A DNA stretch of 64,000 nt from Flavobacteriales bacterium (GCA_016710685.1 JADJVC010000034.1:124001-188000), one strand, 5' to 3'; positions 34,000 to 43,665 are shown, counted from the stretch's first letter. Program-made: numbers and translations. Notes: generated by a model from the letters alone, not told the origin.

Positions 34000-34080
34000 C
34001 TCCGTGCCTCTGTGTCTCCGTGGTATAAAACACCAACCAGCCGCCGCATTTCTCAGCGTCGCCGCGCCTCCGCGTCCCAC
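34000..34080. repeat. 9-bp-periodic CTCCGTG-type repeats
   Basis: 34000-34024 reads as imperfect 9-bp units (CTCCGTGCC, TCTGTGTCT, CCGTGGT). A second GC-rich variant lies at 34053-34080. Similar units occur at 36636, 43784, 44703 and 47367. They lie in the gap between convergent genes and have no coding potential. Confidence 0.5.
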
Positions 34081-34099
34081 TTCTCTTCTCCTCCACTCT

Positions 34100-36226
34100 T
34101 CACCGGATCAACACAAAGCTCCCGTTGTATTCCTTTTCCAGCGGCCCATATTCCGTGAGCCACGCTTTGTAGGAGTACATGCCCGGCATTGCGTTCTTTC
34201 CGTCCCAACCGGCATTCGGGTCGGTGGTGCTGAACACTTCACGGCCCCAACGATCGAAAACATCCAGCTGGTATTCGCGTGCGCCAAGCACACTGGGCTT
34301 CCACGTTTCGTTGAAGTCGTCGCCGTTGGGCGAAAATGCCGAGGGCGCAAAGAAGAGGTGGTCGCCGATGAACACACGTACACTGGTGGTGTCGAAGCAA
34401 CCGTGGCCGCTGGTAACGGTGAGGTATGCCGTTTGCCAACCCGCTGCGGTGAAGGTGTGCATAAAATTGGGCGTGTCGTAGTGTATGCCTTCCAAGAAGT
34501 AATCCCAAGTGGTGGCATCGATGGAATTGTCCGTGAACTGCACATCGGGAAAGAGCACCGTGGTGACAACCGGACTGGCGATGGCACTGGCTTCGGGTTG
34601 CGGCCAAATTTGCACCAGACCGGGCTGAAGTTGTGTTACGCTCGCAATGCAACCTGCACTGGTGGTAGTGGTGAGTGAGACATCGAAGATCCCGGGAGCT
34701 CCGTAAGTTTTCTCCGGAATGGAATCGGTGCTGGAGGTGCCGTCACCGAAATACCACAGGTATTCCATGGGTGTCCAAGCGGTTGAAGTGTTGGTGAACA
34801 CGGGTGTGAACGGGATGCAGCCCGCGGTGGTGTCCAGTGTGAATTCCGCGGTGGGCAAGGGAAACACGCGCACGGAATCCGCGAAAGATGCCGTACACCC
34901 ATCTTCGGTCACCGAGATCGAAACAGCATGGCTGCCCATTTCGGGGAAGTCCACGGTAGTGTTCGCGCTGTCGGGGAAAGGCGAAATTCCGTCACCAAAG
35001 TTCCACGTCACCGTGGCGGAAGGTCCGAAATTCCCGAAGGCCACCATGGGGTAGGGCAGGTCATCGGCACAAAGGATCGGCGGTGGAGTGAAGGCCACGG
35101 AGACGGGGTCGTGAACGGTGAAAACATGCGTGGAGGTATCAGAGCAGGCGAGGCTGGCCCCGGTTATTAACGTAACGGTATAGCTGCCTGGAGCAGGGAA
35201 AGTAAAGTTCGGGTCCGTGGCGCTGGATGTGTCCGCCGTGGACCCGGTTACGCCAAAGTCCCACAAGTATTCACTCGTGCCGGTGCTTTCATTATGGAAC
35301 TGCACTTGCAGGCCATCGCACGTGGCCTGTTGTTCCATGAAGTCGGACACGATGGCTTGGGCGCAGGGCACCACCAAAAAACGGAAATCGCGGACCAGCG
35401 TGTTCAGTAGCACGCCGTTACGGAATTCGCTCACGCACAGGCTCACCGCAAAGCTGCCGATGGTGGTCGGGTGAACCGTGAGGAACCCGTCGTTGTTGGC
35501 AAAGACCGCAGGTGGTGTGGAATTGAGCTGGTTGGAAGTGGAAAATCCCGGTGCCCACACGATCGGGTTGTATGGCGGTGCCAACGGCGGGTCGGGCATT
35601 GCATTGAACAGGTCATCGCCCCCTTGTAAAGGTGAGCACATGGAGTAGGCCAAAGAATCACCGTCGGGGTCCACCGCGAGTTGGTCCAACACGAAGGTCT
35701 GGTCCAAACAAAGCACCGTGGGCGGGTCGTACTGGAAAGCAGGCGAGTTGTTGGCCCCGGTGATGTCCGGGTCCGGCACTTGCACCGTTACGGTCATTCC
35801 CTGTGCGGGCGTATTGGTGATGTTGGTGACCACGGGTGAGCGGCAACAGCGCTGGTAGGTAAGCGTATAGCCACCTGTTCCTGAAGGCAGGTGGATGGTG
35901 CCGGAATAGATGCCCATTTTGGCGCAGATGCTGGGCGGCGCGGCCAAGCAGGGATTGATCACCACCACGGGCACGTTCAATTCCCCCGGCAAGTCGAAAT
36001 GCACGGTATTCACCAAACTCCCGCTGCTGTTGAAGATGCCGATCGCGGCCTGAAAGTCCAATGCCGTGTTGTTGACATTGTCCGGCCCGCAATCGCGATA
36101 GAGCGTAAGGGTCACGAAATAATCGTCGTTGCCCAAGTAGGTATACGACATTTCGCCACCGAGGATGTGCGTGGCAAACCCTTGCAAGGTGAATGCGAAG
36201 GAAAAGAGGATGGCGAGCGCCCTCAT
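34100..36226 (-). CDS. PKD-domain T9SS type B cargo protein
   Basis: A 708-residue exported protein. Signal peptide, then THILGGEMSYTYLGNDDYFV, an N-terminal module seen in many Bacteroidota surface proteins, with LYRDC and YQRCCRSPVV cysteines. PKD-like repeats follow (SEYLWDFG, VTWNFGDG, YLWYFGDGTSSTD), and the C-terminus is a CHU_C-type sorting domain: APSAFSPNGDDFN, LDVFDRWGREVF, NAGWDG, SFVLIR. Probably a T9SS-exported surface adhesin. Unlike the PKD gene at 19824 it has no PorP/SprF gene beside it. The start at 36226 puts the signal peptide first and lies close behind a good promoter. Confidence 0.9.
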   Translation of the reverse strand: MRALAILFSFAFTLQGFATHILGGEMSYTYLGNDDYFVTLTLYRDCGPDNVNNTALDFQAAIGIFNSSGSLVNTVHFDLPGELNVPVVVINPCLAAPPSICAKMGIYSGTIHLPSGTGGYTLTYQRCCRSPVVTNITNTPAQGMTVTVQVPDPDITGANNSPAFQYDPPTVLCLDQTFVLDQLAVDPDGDSLAYSMCSPLQGGDDLFNAMPDPPLAPPYNPIVWAPGFSTSNQLNSTPPAVFANNDGFLTVHPTTIGSFAVSLCVSEFRNGVLLNTLVRDFRFLVVPCAQAIVSDFMEQQATCDGLQVQFHNESTGTSEYLWDFGVTGSTADTSSATDPNFTFPAPGSYTVTLITGASLACSDTSTHVFTVHDPVSVAFTPPPILCADDLPYPMVAFGNFGPSATVTWNFGDGISPFPDSANTTVDFPEMGSHAVSISVTEDGCTASFADSVRVFPLPTAEFTLDTTAGCIPFTPVFTNTSTAWTPMEYLWYFGDGTSSTDSIPEKTYGAPGIFDVSLTTTTSAGCIASVTQLQPGLVQIWPQPEASAIASPVVTTVLFPDVQFTDNSIDATTWDYFLEGIHYDTPNFMHTFTAAGWQTAYLTVTSGHGCFDTTSVRVFIGDHLFFAPSAFSPNGDDFNETWKPSVLGAREYQLDVFDRWGREVFSTTDPNAGWDGKNAMPGMYSYKAWLTEYGPLEKEYNGSFVLIR

Positions 36227-36240
36227 GTGGATGGATGACC

Positions 36241-36270
36241 CGAATATAGGCATTTGGGTTGCCTTCACAA
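36241..36270 (-). promoter_or_regulatory. Promoter of the PKD cargo gene
   Basis: On the minus strand TTG (36270-36268), 19 nt, then TATATTCG (36248-36241): the textbook Bacteroidota spacing. The box ends 14 nt before the ATG at 36226, giving a very short leader. Confidence 0.65.
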
Positions 36271-36343
36271 CTCAAATGCACGTCTACGGTATTTGGCTTA
36301 AAGCACGAGCTCGGCCTTTACGGCCTGCGTCCCTATTGCAAAT

Positions 36344-36583
36344 TTAGACCGTCAACTCCAGTGCTTTTTCAAATTCCGTAGCCCCGCAATCCACAGATCC
36401 GTGTTCAAGCCCGATCAGCTCCAAAACACGCACCTTTTCCGGAAAGGTCTCCGCCATTACCCGGTGTAGCACATACTTGCTGCCAACGCGCTGCACCTCG
36501 GTGAATTCCGTTAGCGCATCGATGCGGTACCAGTTCAGGCCATTCGCCGAGCATCGGTAAAGCGGGAATTGAGGATCGGGCAT
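36344..36583 (-). CDS. Small hypothetical protein, 79 aa
   Basis: No named family. The sequence has ordinary protein composition: FPLYRCSANGLNWYRIDAL, FTEVQRVGSKYVLHRVMAETFPEKVRVLELI. It has no signal peptide or membrane segment. It could be a small alpha-beta domain of the sort found as single-copy conserved hypotheticals in Flavobacteriales. It lies between the PKD cargo gene and the AddB-like gene, with about 190 bp of repeat-bearing sequence before it. Confidence 0.55.
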   Translation of the reverse strand: MPDPQFPLYRCSANGLNWYRIDALTEFTEVQRVGSKYVLHRVMAETFPEKVRVLELIGLEHGSVDCGATEFEKALELTV

Positions 36584-36635
36584 GGCGCGCTACTTTGCGC
36601 AAAGATCGATGATGAAGGACATGGACGTTTACACC

Positions 36636-36728
36636 GCTAAGGACACGAAGGGCACAAAGGTCGTTGACGGTAATAATCCTGTCGCAGGGTCTATACCCCG
36701 TCGCAGGGTCTCCGCTTCGGGACCCTGC
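36636..36728. repeat. Periodic repeat plus GTCGCAGGGTCT repeat and hairpin
   Basis: 36636-36660 holds 9-bp-type units (GCTAAGGAC, ACGAAGGGC, ACAAAGG). Then GTCGCAGGGTCT occurs twice (36681-36692 and 36700-36711). The second copy forms a perfect 8-bp stem GCAGGGTC/GACCCTGC (36703-36710 with 36721-36728). It lies just upstream of the AddB-like gene. Confidence 0.55.
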
Positions 36729-36771
36729 AGCCGTAGGGTTTCATAATCATCCTTCATCAGCGTTCCATTCC

Positions 36772-39519
36772 ATGACATCATTCCTCCAGCAAGTAGCCCG
36801 CAAGCTCATCGCGGAGCACGGCACCGCCTTGGGCGATGTGGCGGTGGTGCTGCCCAGCCAGCGTGCGGGGCTGTACCTGCGGAAATGGCTCGCCGAAGAG
36901 GCCGGGGCGCCACTGTGGAGCCCTCAGGTTTTTACCATTGGCAGCTTCATGGAAGCGTGGTCCGGGCTGCGGGCATTGCCTTCGGAAGAGCTGCTGTTTG
37001 AGGGCTATGAAGCCTACCGTTCCGTGGAAGGCGCGAACGCCCAGCCATTCGGCGAATTCCTGCAGTGGGCGGGAACCACCTTGGCGGACATCAGCGAGGC
37101 GGATGCACACCTGGTGCCGCTGGAAAGCTATTACCGCGACCTGCGTTCGTGGGAGGAGATCGAGTGGACGTTCAACGACAACCCGTTGAGCCAAGGGCAG
37201 CAGCGGATGGTGCGTTTTTGGGCGATGGTGGGGCAGTTGCACACCGCGCTCAACACGCGCTTGGTGGCGCAGGGCGCGGGCACCACGGGCTTGATCGAGC
37301 GTACGGCGGCCATGCGGCACGTGGGCGAAGGCTGCCCATGGAAAGCCGTGTGGTCGGTGGGCCTCAATGCGCTCACGCCTGCGCAGGAAGCCGTGTTACG
37401 CCGCTTCGCTGATGCGGGAATTGCCCGTATCGCATGGGATGCCGACAGTTACTATTTTGACGATCCGGTGCAAGAAGCCGGTGAGCATTTGCGAAAGGCA
37501 GTTGGCGCTTTCGGGCCGGGAATTATCCCCATGGGCAACCACCTTGCGGATGGCCGGTTGCACCTGCGCACCGTGCGCGCCCCCAACGATGCCAGCCAAG
37601 CTTGGTGCGCCGCCGAACTGCTGAAGAACGCCAGCGCAGAAGAACGCGCCCGCACCGCCGTGGTGCTCGCCGATGAAAGCCTATTGCAACCTCTGTTGGA
37701 AGCACTGCCGCCCGATCTCGGTCCGCTGAACATCACCATGGGCCTGCCGGTCGCGCAACTCGCGATCGGTTCCTACCTCGACGCCTTGCACCGGCTGCAC
37801 GCTGGCATGCGGCCCGGTGCGGGCTTTTTCCATGCGGACGTGGAGCGGTTCCTGGGGCATCCTTTCCTGCGTCACGGGCCCATGGCCGCTGCGGCGGAGC
37901 AGGTTTTGAAAGTCCTTCGCAAAGCGGGTCACGCGTTCATTCCCGCGCTCTTCCTGCGCGATGCATGCCAGCGTTCAGGTCTGTTTCCAAAAGCTGAAAT
38001 CGTATTCACCGAGGTGGCGGACGTTCGCGTGGAAATGCCGGAGGTCACTACGCACGCGCTCTCTTGGGCCATGCACGCCATGGAAGGCGATGCCTTCGCC
38101 ACGGAGCAGATCTACCAGGCCGCGTTGGTGCTGCGCCGGGTCCATTTGTTGTTGGCGCGGTATGCGCACGCGCTGGACCTGAAAGCGTACGCTGCCGTTT
38201 TCCATCGCTTGCTCAGTTCCGCGCGCATCGGCCTGTTCGGCGAGCCGTTGGCCGGCGTGCAGGTCATGGGCATGCTGGAGGCGCGCGCCTTGGATCCTGC
38301 GCGCGTGATCGTTTTGGGTGCGCAGGAAGGGTCGTTGCCGGCGGGCGGGGCGGAACGCTCTTTCATCCCTTTCGAACTGCGGCGTGCACACGGCATGCCG
38401 TTGCGCGACGGCAACGACGCCGTGCAGGCCTACAACTTCCTGCGGATGTTGCAACGCGCCGAAGAAGCCGTGCTGGTGTGGCCCGAAGGCGCGGAACCCA
38501 CCGGCCCCAGCCGCTTCATCCTGCAACTCGAGCATGAGCTTTTCAAAGGGAAGCCGGAACGGTTGAAAGCATTCGACGCGCGCATCCGCATGCCGGTAAC
38601 ACAAGTTGCCGCAGTTCGCATCACGAAGGACGAAGCGGTGCTGAACGCGCTGCGAAAGAAATTGGAAGCCGGGCTTTCACCATCCGCGATGGGCGACTGG
38701 TTGCGCTGTCCGTTGGATTTTCATTTCAAGCATGTGCTGAAGTTGAAGGAGACCGAGGAAGTGGAAACGCGCATCGCGGCCAACACGTTGGGCGAAGCGC
38801 TGCATGCCGCGGTGGAAGCGGTTTACAAGCCGTGGGTCGGCAAGCCATTGATGTCTGCGCAACTGTTGGATGCGGCGAAAGGGATCGAAGCCGACGTGAT
38901 CGCTCAACTGGCGGAGCAGATTTCCGCAGAGCAGTTGCAACAGGGCCAACCGCTTTTGCAAGTGCGAATGGCGGTGCATGCGGCGCAACGCTTTTTACAG
39001 AATGAAGCGGACGTGGTGAAGAGCGGTGCCGTAATAACACCATTGGAATTGGAGGTGCCCTTGGCAAGCCCGTTGGATCTCGCCGCAAAAGCGATCGGCT
39101 CGCCGGTGGGTTTCAAAGGGCGCTTGGACCGCGTGGACCGACGCGATGGCGCATTGCGGATCTTGGACCTGAAGACGGGCAAGGTGGACACAGCGCACTT
39201 GAACATCCGTGAAATGACGTTGGATGCGCTGATGGGCGACAAACGCTACGCCGCGCAATTACTGGTATACGCGTGGCTGTATTTGAAAGCGCATCCGGAA
39301 GAAAATGAAGTTCTAACAGGCATATTACCGCTTCAGCGGGCGGCCAGCAGCGAACCGTTGCTGATGAAATGGCCCGAAGGGGAGACCGTTTCCAGGGCAT
39401 CCTTGCCGAAAATTGAGGAATTGCTCACCGAAGCAGTGCTGCGGATGATGGACCCAACTACGCCGATCGAGCACGACCCGAAGAGCAAGTATTGCAAATT
39501 CTGCTTGGGGGCAGGGTGA
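36772..39519 (+). CDS. AddB-like PD-(D/E)XK nuclease protein
   Basis: A 915-residue protein. The N-terminus (DVAVVLPSQRAGLYLRKWL, PQVFTIGSFMEAW) is the inactive-helicase half of AddB-type proteins. The middle has VMGMLEARALDPARVIVLGAQEG. The nuclease domain starts with SPSAMGDWLRCPLDFHFK and has FKGRLDRVDRRDGALRILDLKTGK as its metal-binding core. Cysteines at CPLDF and in the terminal KYCKFC could hold part of the Fe-S cluster known in AddB; a fourth Cys is not obvious. It is the probable partner of the AddA-like gene at 30369. The ATG at 36772 is chosen over the longer frame through the upstream repeat. Confidence 0.85.
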   Translation: MTSFLQQVARKLIAEHGTALGDVAVVLPSQRAGLYLRKWLAEEAGAPLWSPQVFTIGSFMEAWSGLRALPSEELLFEGYEAYRSVEGANAQPFGEFLQWAGTTLADISEADAHLVPLESYYRDLRSWEEIEWTFNDNPLSQGQQRMVRFWAMVGQLHTALNTRLVAQGAGTTGLIERTAAMRHVGEGCPWKAVWSVGLNALTPAQEAVLRRFADAGIARIAWDADSYYFDDPVQEAGEHLRKAVGAFGPGIIPMGNHLADGRLHLRTVRAPNDASQAWCAAELLKNASAEERARTAVVLADESLLQPLLEALPPDLGPLNITMGLPVAQLAIGSYLDALHRLHAGMRPGAGFFHADVERFLGHPFLRHGPMAAAAEQVLKVLRKAGHAFIPALFLRDACQRSGLFPKAEIVFTEVADVRVEMPEVTTHALSWAMHAMEGDAFATEQIYQAALVLRRVHLLLARYAHALDLKAYAAVFHRLLSSARIGLFGEPLAGVQVMGMLEARALDPARVIVLGAQEGSLPAGGAERSFIPFELRRAHGMPLRDGNDAVQAYNFLRMLQRAEEAVLVWPEGAEPTGPSRFILQLEHELFKGKPERLKAFDARIRMPVTQVAAVRITKDEAVLNALRKKLEAGLSPSAMGDWLRCPLDFHFKHVLKLKETEEVETRIAANTLGEALHAAVEAVYKPWVGKPLMSAQLLDAAKGIEADVIAQLAEQISAEQLQQGQPLLQVRMAVHAAQRFLQNEADVVKSGAVITPLELEVPLASPLDLAAKAIGSPVGFKGRLDRVDRRDGALRILDLKTGKVDTAHLNIREMTLDALMGDKRYAAQLLVYAWLYLKAHPEENEVLTGILPLQRAASSEPLLMKWPEGETVSRASLPKIEELLTEAVLRMMDPTTPIEHDPKSKYCKFCLGAG

Positions 39520-39556
39520 TCCGCCGTAGTTCCACCTAGCGACCCTTAAAAGCCGA

Positions 39557-39582
39557 ACAGGGATCCCGATTGGGACCCCTGT
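39557..39582. terminator. Hairpin between convergent genes
   Basis: ACAGGG/CCCTGT arms with an inner TCCC/GGGA pair around a GATT loop. It lies between the AddB-like stop and the response-regulator stop and could end transcription from either side. No clear U-run follows. Confidence 0.4.
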
Positions 39583-39684
39583 GCGGCAAACCTGCAAGGA
39601 TTAGGAAACCAGATCAAGGAAGACCCTCGATTTGATAGAAAGACGGGTGAAACCGGAAAGGGTTGCCTCAACGGATGTTAAAAT

Positions 39685-40386
39685 TCAGGGGATAAAGGTG
39701 TAACCCACGCCTCGGACGGACTGGAAGTGCCTGGGGTTCTGGGGGTCAGGTTCAAAATACTTCCGGAAGGCAACGATGAAATTGTCAATGGTGCGTGTGG
39801 TGGGGAACACGTCATAGCCCCATACTTTTTGCAAGATCTCCTCCCTGGAAACCACCTCGTTCGGGCGTTCCGTCAACAGGCGCAGCAACAGCATTTCGCG
39901 CTGGGTAAGCCGCTTGGTCTGCCCACGCTGTCCTGTGAATTCGTACGTCACAAAATCCACCGTGTTGGTTCCGAACCGGCAAAAAGCGGTTGCTGGAGAC
40001 GGTGCTTCGCCGTTATTCCGCGAGGTCAATTTTTCAACCCGGAGCAACAATTCCTGCAGGTCGAACGGCTTGCCGAGGTAATCGTCGCCGGCGCGAAGTC
40101 CGCGTACCCGGTCCGCAGGGGTGGAGCGGGCGGTGAGGAAGAGCACCGGCGTGCGGTCGCCTTCGAGCCGGATCGTTTCACAGATGGTGAATCCGTCCAC
40201 GTCCGGCAGCATTACGTCCAGCACAATGCCATCGAAACGCGCGCCCCGGATCCGCTCCAACGCCTCGCTGCCGCGCACGGCCGTGGTGACGTCGTAGCCC
40301 TCCAATTCAAAGTTCATTCGCAGTGTTGAACGGAGCGTTTCCTCGTCTTCCACCAGCAGTAAGCGCTTCTTGGTTTCCATTTCCAT
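39685..40386 (-). CDS. OmpR/PhoB-family response regulator
   Basis: A 233-residue protein. Receiver domain: LLLVEDEETLRSTL, phospho-Asp in GIVLDVMLPDVDGF, switch residues VLFLTARS and Lys in GKPFDLQEL. The C-terminal OmpR winged helix has LTQREMLLLRLLTERPNEVVSREEIL and TRTIDNFIVAFRKYFE with RGVGYTFIP at the end. No histidine kinase gene is next to it, so the partner is elsewhere; the kinase at the left edge is of the NarL-partner type and is unlikely to match. The start may be either of two Met codons six bases apart (40386 or 40380). It is divergent from the menaquinone cluster. Confidence 0.93.
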   Translation of the reverse strand: MEMETKKRLLLVEDEETLRSTLRMNFELEGYDVTTAVRGSEALERIRGARFDGIVLDVMLPDVDGFTICETIRLEGDRTPVLFLTARSTPADRVRGLRAGDDYLGKPFDLQELLLRVEKLTSRNNGEAPSPATAFCRFGTNTVDFVTYEFTGQRGQTKRLTQREMLLLRLLTERPNEVVSREEILQKVWGYDVFPTTRTIDNFIVAFRKYFEPDPQNPRHFQSVRGVGYTFIP

Positions 40387-40456
40387 GCGGGCCCAAAGAT
40401 CGGCACTGGCTACTTTCGCGGCACCGCCGGGACCAATATGCCCGGGCGAAGAAGAG

Positions 40457-40876
40457 ATGTTCACAGTGGAAGAGATAGCGCTCGCCAACGCCATGGGGAA
40501 GAACACCATGACGGAAGGCCTCGGCATTCAGCTAATTCCCAGCGCGCCGGGCACGGTAAAGGCCACCATGCCGGTTGACCATCGCACTTTGCAACCCATG
40601 GGCCTGCTGCACGGTGGGGCAACGGCGGCCTTGGCGGAAACGCTTGGAAGCATGTGCTCGGCGATGCTGGTTGACAGAGAAAAATTCGCGGTAGTGGGCA
40701 TCGAACTCAATGCCAACCATTTAAAAAGCGTCCGCTCCGGCCATGTCACCGCCACTGGCATCCTGCTGCACAAGGGCCGCACCACGCACGTGTGGGACAT
40801 CCGCGTACACAATGATGCCGGTGAACTTACCGCCGTTTGCAGGCTCACCAATGTGGTGATCACGAAAAAGCCATGA
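40457..40876 (+). CDS. Hotdog-fold thioesterase, candidate DHNA-CoA thioesterase (MenI role)
   Basis: A 139-residue PaaI-type hotdog protein: GIQLIPSAPGTVKATMPVD, LQPMGLLHGGATAALAETLGS (the catalytic loop with HGG), GIELNANHLKSVRSG and THVWDIRVHNDAGELTAVCRLTNVV. It is the first gene of the menaquinone cluster and overlaps menF by 4 bp (ATGA). The cluster has no other thioesterase for 1,4-dihydroxy-2-naphthoyl-CoA, so this job fits. That assignment is from context; the fold itself is clear. The start at 40457 is the first Met that gives the usual family length. Confidence 0.8.
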   Translation: MFTVEEIALANAMGKNTMTEGLGIQLIPSAPGTVKATMPVDHRTLQPMGLLHGGATAALAETLGSMCSAMLVDREKFAVVGIELNANHLKSVRSGHVTATGILLHKGRTTHVWDIRVHNDAGELTAVCRLTNVVITKKP

Positions 40877-41982
40877 GTGAAAAATCGGTTCTACACAAGG
40901 CATTGGCCCATTGTATCGACAACAGGCTCACGTTCGCCGCTTTCCGCACGCCGGGGCAACCCGTGCAACTATGGGCACAGCGCACACCGGATCTGGAGAC
41001 CGTTGACGGAACGCTGCTCTTGGAGCTCAATCAGGTCTTTTTAGTCGCGCCCTTTGATCTCGATCGCGAAAAAGTACCGTTCATCCGGGCGGACATCGAA
41101 TTGATGTTCCCCGAGATCGATCCCGACATCTCTTCCTTGGAGGAATGCGAAGGCGCTCCCGAAAAGGAGCAGGGTATCGGCATGGCCACGCCAAAGGCGG
41201 AATTCATAGACTCCGTGAACGCTGCCAAGCAAGCCTGTAAGTCGCGCACAATTAGCAAGGCGGTCATATCCCGTGTGATGGACGTGACTCTAGGCGCAGA
41301 CCAGCTACCGGAGCTATTCGTTCGGGGCATCAATGCCAGCGAGGAAACGTTCGTTGCCATGGCACACACGCCGGAGCATGGGTTGTGGATGGGTGCATCG
41401 CCGGAGCGTTTGGTGCATGAACACTTGGACCATGTGCGGGTGGATGCTATCGCTGCGACAAGGCCCATTGAGGCCATTCCGGACCGCATGTCGAACTGGG
41501 GTGCGAAGGAACTGGACGAGCAGGGACAAGTGGCTTGCCATGTGCATTCCACCTTCGTCCGCGGGGACATGCGCAACATCGTGGTGCGCGGGCCGGAAGT
41601 GATGCAGGCCGGGCCGGTGGCGCATTTGCGCACGGTGCTGGAAGCTGACCTGGGCGAGACTTTGCTTGGCGACCTCATCCTCGAATTGCATCCCACGCCG
41701 GCCGTATGCGGTGCGCCCGTTGATGCGGCGCGCGCCTTCATAAAAGCCCATGAACGTCATGAACGCGCGCTCTATGCCGGGTTTTGGGGACCTTGGAACG
41801 CGGAAGGCCCAACCGAGCTTTTCGTGAACCTGCGCTGCTTACGTTACCGGTCGGGAAATGCGCAGCTCCACGTGGGTGCGGGCATTACGGCGGGAAGCGA
41901 TGCGGAAATGGAATGGACGGAGACGGAGCACAAAGCGGAGACGTTGTTGCGGTTGATGGTGAAGAAGGAAAGCGTAAGCTGA
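40873..41982 (+). CDS. menF: Isochorismate synthase
   Basis: A 369-residue chorismate-binding enzyme that converts chorismate to isochorismate, the entry step to menaquinone. C-terminal catalytic motifs: WMGASPERLV, AIAATRP, LDEQGQVACHVHSTFV, LHPTPAVCGAP and GFWGPWNAEG. The N-terminal part is short, as in Bacteroidota MenF. The start ATG overlaps the thioesterase stop and menD follows after 3 bp, so the genes are one operon. Confidence 0.92.
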   Translation: MSEKSVLHKALAHCIDNRLTFAAFRTPGQPVQLWAQRTPDLETVDGTLLLELNQVFLVAPFDLDREKVPFIRADIELMFPEIDPDISSLEECEGAPEKEQGIGMATPKAEFIDSVNAAKQACKSRTISKAVISRVMDVTLGADQLPELFVRGINASEETFVAMAHTPEHGLWMGASPERLVHEHLDHVRVDAIAATRPIEAIPDRMSNWGAKELDEQGQVACHVHSTFVRGDMRNIVVRGPEVMQAGPVAHLRTVLEADLGETLLGDLILELHPTPAVCGAPVDAARAFIKAHERHERALYAGFWGPWNAEGPTELFVNLRCLRYRSGNAQLHVGAGITAGSDAEMEWTETEHKAETLLRLMVKKESVS

Positions 41983-41985
41983 AGC

Positions 41986-43665
41986 ATGGTCACTTCCGAT
42001 CATTTTGCCGCCGCTGAACTCGCCCGGCTCTGCGCCGCGAAAGGCGTGCGGCATGCGGTGATCAGCCCCGGATCGCGCAATGCACCGCTGGTGATCGCCT
42101 TCAGTAAACATCCGGAGATCCAATGCCTGCAGGTGATCGATGAACGCAGCGCGGGTTTCTTCGCCTTGGGCCTTGCACAACAGAGCTACCAACCCGTCGC
42201 GTTGATCTGCACCAGCGGCAGTGCCGTGTTGAATTACGGCCCTGCCATCGCGGAAGCATTTTACCAACGCATTCCCTTGCTGGTGATCTCCGCCGACCGG
42301 CCCGAAGAATGGATCGATCAAGGCGAAGGACAAACGATCCGGCAGCGCAATGTGCTCGCTCCACATGTGAAAGAAAGTGTGCAGCTGCCACGCCACTCCG
42401 ATGGACTTTCGCGCTGGGATTGCGGACGTTTGATCAACAAAGCGATCGATGCCACGCTGCTCCCCGTGCCCGGTCCCGTGCAGGTGAACGTGCCCTTCAA
42501 TGAGCCGCTCTACGGCACGACGGAAGTGAAAGAGGATCCTCGCGTGATCGCGCCCATGCCGGTGGCATCGTTCCTGCTGCCGGACAAGGGTTGGCGCGCA
42601 CATCAGCTTTCGACCAGTTTGAAAGTGATGGTGCTCGTGGGCCAAGGCGTGTGGAGCGAAGGCATGAAGAAGCAGCTGCAACAGCTCGCCGCATTGCCGC
42701 AATGCACGGTGTTTACCGAAGCCACTTCCAACTTGGATGTTCCGGAGTTCATCACCTGCATCGACCGCGCGATCGAAGGCGTGAACGCGAAAAACGAGAA
42801 CGACCTGAAGCCCGATGTGCTCATCACCTTCGGCGGTGCCATCGTAAGCAAACGCATCAAAGGGCTGCTACGGAAATGGAAGCCCGCGCAGCATTGGCAC
42901 GTGGATGCAGGCGAGCGCTATCACGACACCTACCAAAGCCTAACGCACGACATCGCTGTTGAGCCGCACATTTTTCTTGCACAGTTCGAAGGTCAAGTGA
43001 AAGGCAACGAAAGCCTCTACGGCGAAGCATGGCGCATGGTGGATAAGCGGATGCTCGAAGTGCATCAACGCATCCTGAAAGCAACACCGTTCTGCGATCT
43101 CACGGTTTTCGAAACACTGTTGGAACGCATTCCCGAAGGCAGCGACATCCACTTAGCGAACAGCACGGCGGCACGCTACGCCCAACTCTTCGACCGCACA
43201 AAAGGCCAACGCTTCTTCAGCAACCGCGGCACGAGCGGCATCGACGGCTGCACCAGCACTGCCGTGGGTGCAGCATTCGCAACGGGCAAACCCACCACGC
43301 TCATCACCGGCGACGTGGCCTTTTGCTATGACAGCAATGCCTTCTGGAACAACCACCTTTCCCCGGAACTGAAGGTGATAGTGATCGACAACGGCGGCGG
43401 CAACATCTTCCGTTACATCGATGGCCCCGACCGTGATCCAGAAGTGCTCCCGTGGTTGGAATCCCCGCACAAGCGCGACATCCCCGCCATGGTGAAGAGC
43501 TTCGGCCTTCCATGCTATTCCGCCAACGACGAAGCATCCCTGAAGTCCGCGCTGGATCAGCTTTACAAACCGCACGACACACCGGCCGTTTTGCACATCA
43601 CCACCGATGCGCTTGTTTCGCCGAAGGTGCTGCGTGTTTATTTTGAACAACTGCGTTCTGAATGA
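41986..43665 (+). CDS. menD: SEPHCHC synthase (2-succinyl-5-enolpyruvyl-6-hydroxy-3-cyclohexene-1-carboxylate synthase)
   Basis: A 559-residue ThDP-dependent enzyme that joins isochorismate and the succinic semialdehyde unit from 2-oxoglutarate. Landmarks: HAVISPGSRNAPLVIAF, VIDERSAGFFALGLA with the catalytic Glu, CTSGSAVLNYGPAIAEA, ISADRPEEW, and the ThDP motif GDVAFCYDSNAFWNN followed by VIVIDNGGGNIFRYI. The length is normal. It follows menF by 3 bp; menB follows after a 217-bp gap. Confidence 0.95.
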   Translation: MVTSDHFAAAELARLCAAKGVRHAVISPGSRNAPLVIAFSKHPEIQCLQVIDERSAGFFALGLAQQSYQPVALICTSGSAVLNYGPAIAEAFYQRIPLLVISADRPEEWIDQGEGQTIRQRNVLAPHVKESVQLPRHSDGLSRWDCGRLINKAIDATLLPVPGPVQVNVPFNEPLYGTTEVKEDPRVIAPMPVASFLLPDKGWRAHQLSTSLKVMVLVGQGVWSEGMKKQLQQLAALPQCTVFTEATSNLDVPEFITCIDRAIEGVNAKNENDLKPDVLITFGGAIVSKRIKGLLRKWKPAQHWHVDAGERYHDTYQSLTHDIAVEPHIFLAQFEGQVKGNESLYGEAWRMVDKRMLEVHQRILKATPFCDLTVFETLLERIPEGSDIHLANSTAARYAQLFDRTKGQRFFSNRGTSGIDGCTSTAVGAAFATGKPTTLITGDVAFCYDSNAFWNNHLSPELKVIVIDNGGGNIFRYIDGPDRDPEVLPWLESPHKRDIPAMVKSFGLPCYSANDEASLKSALDQLYKPHDTPAVLHITTDALVSPKVLRVYFEQLRSE

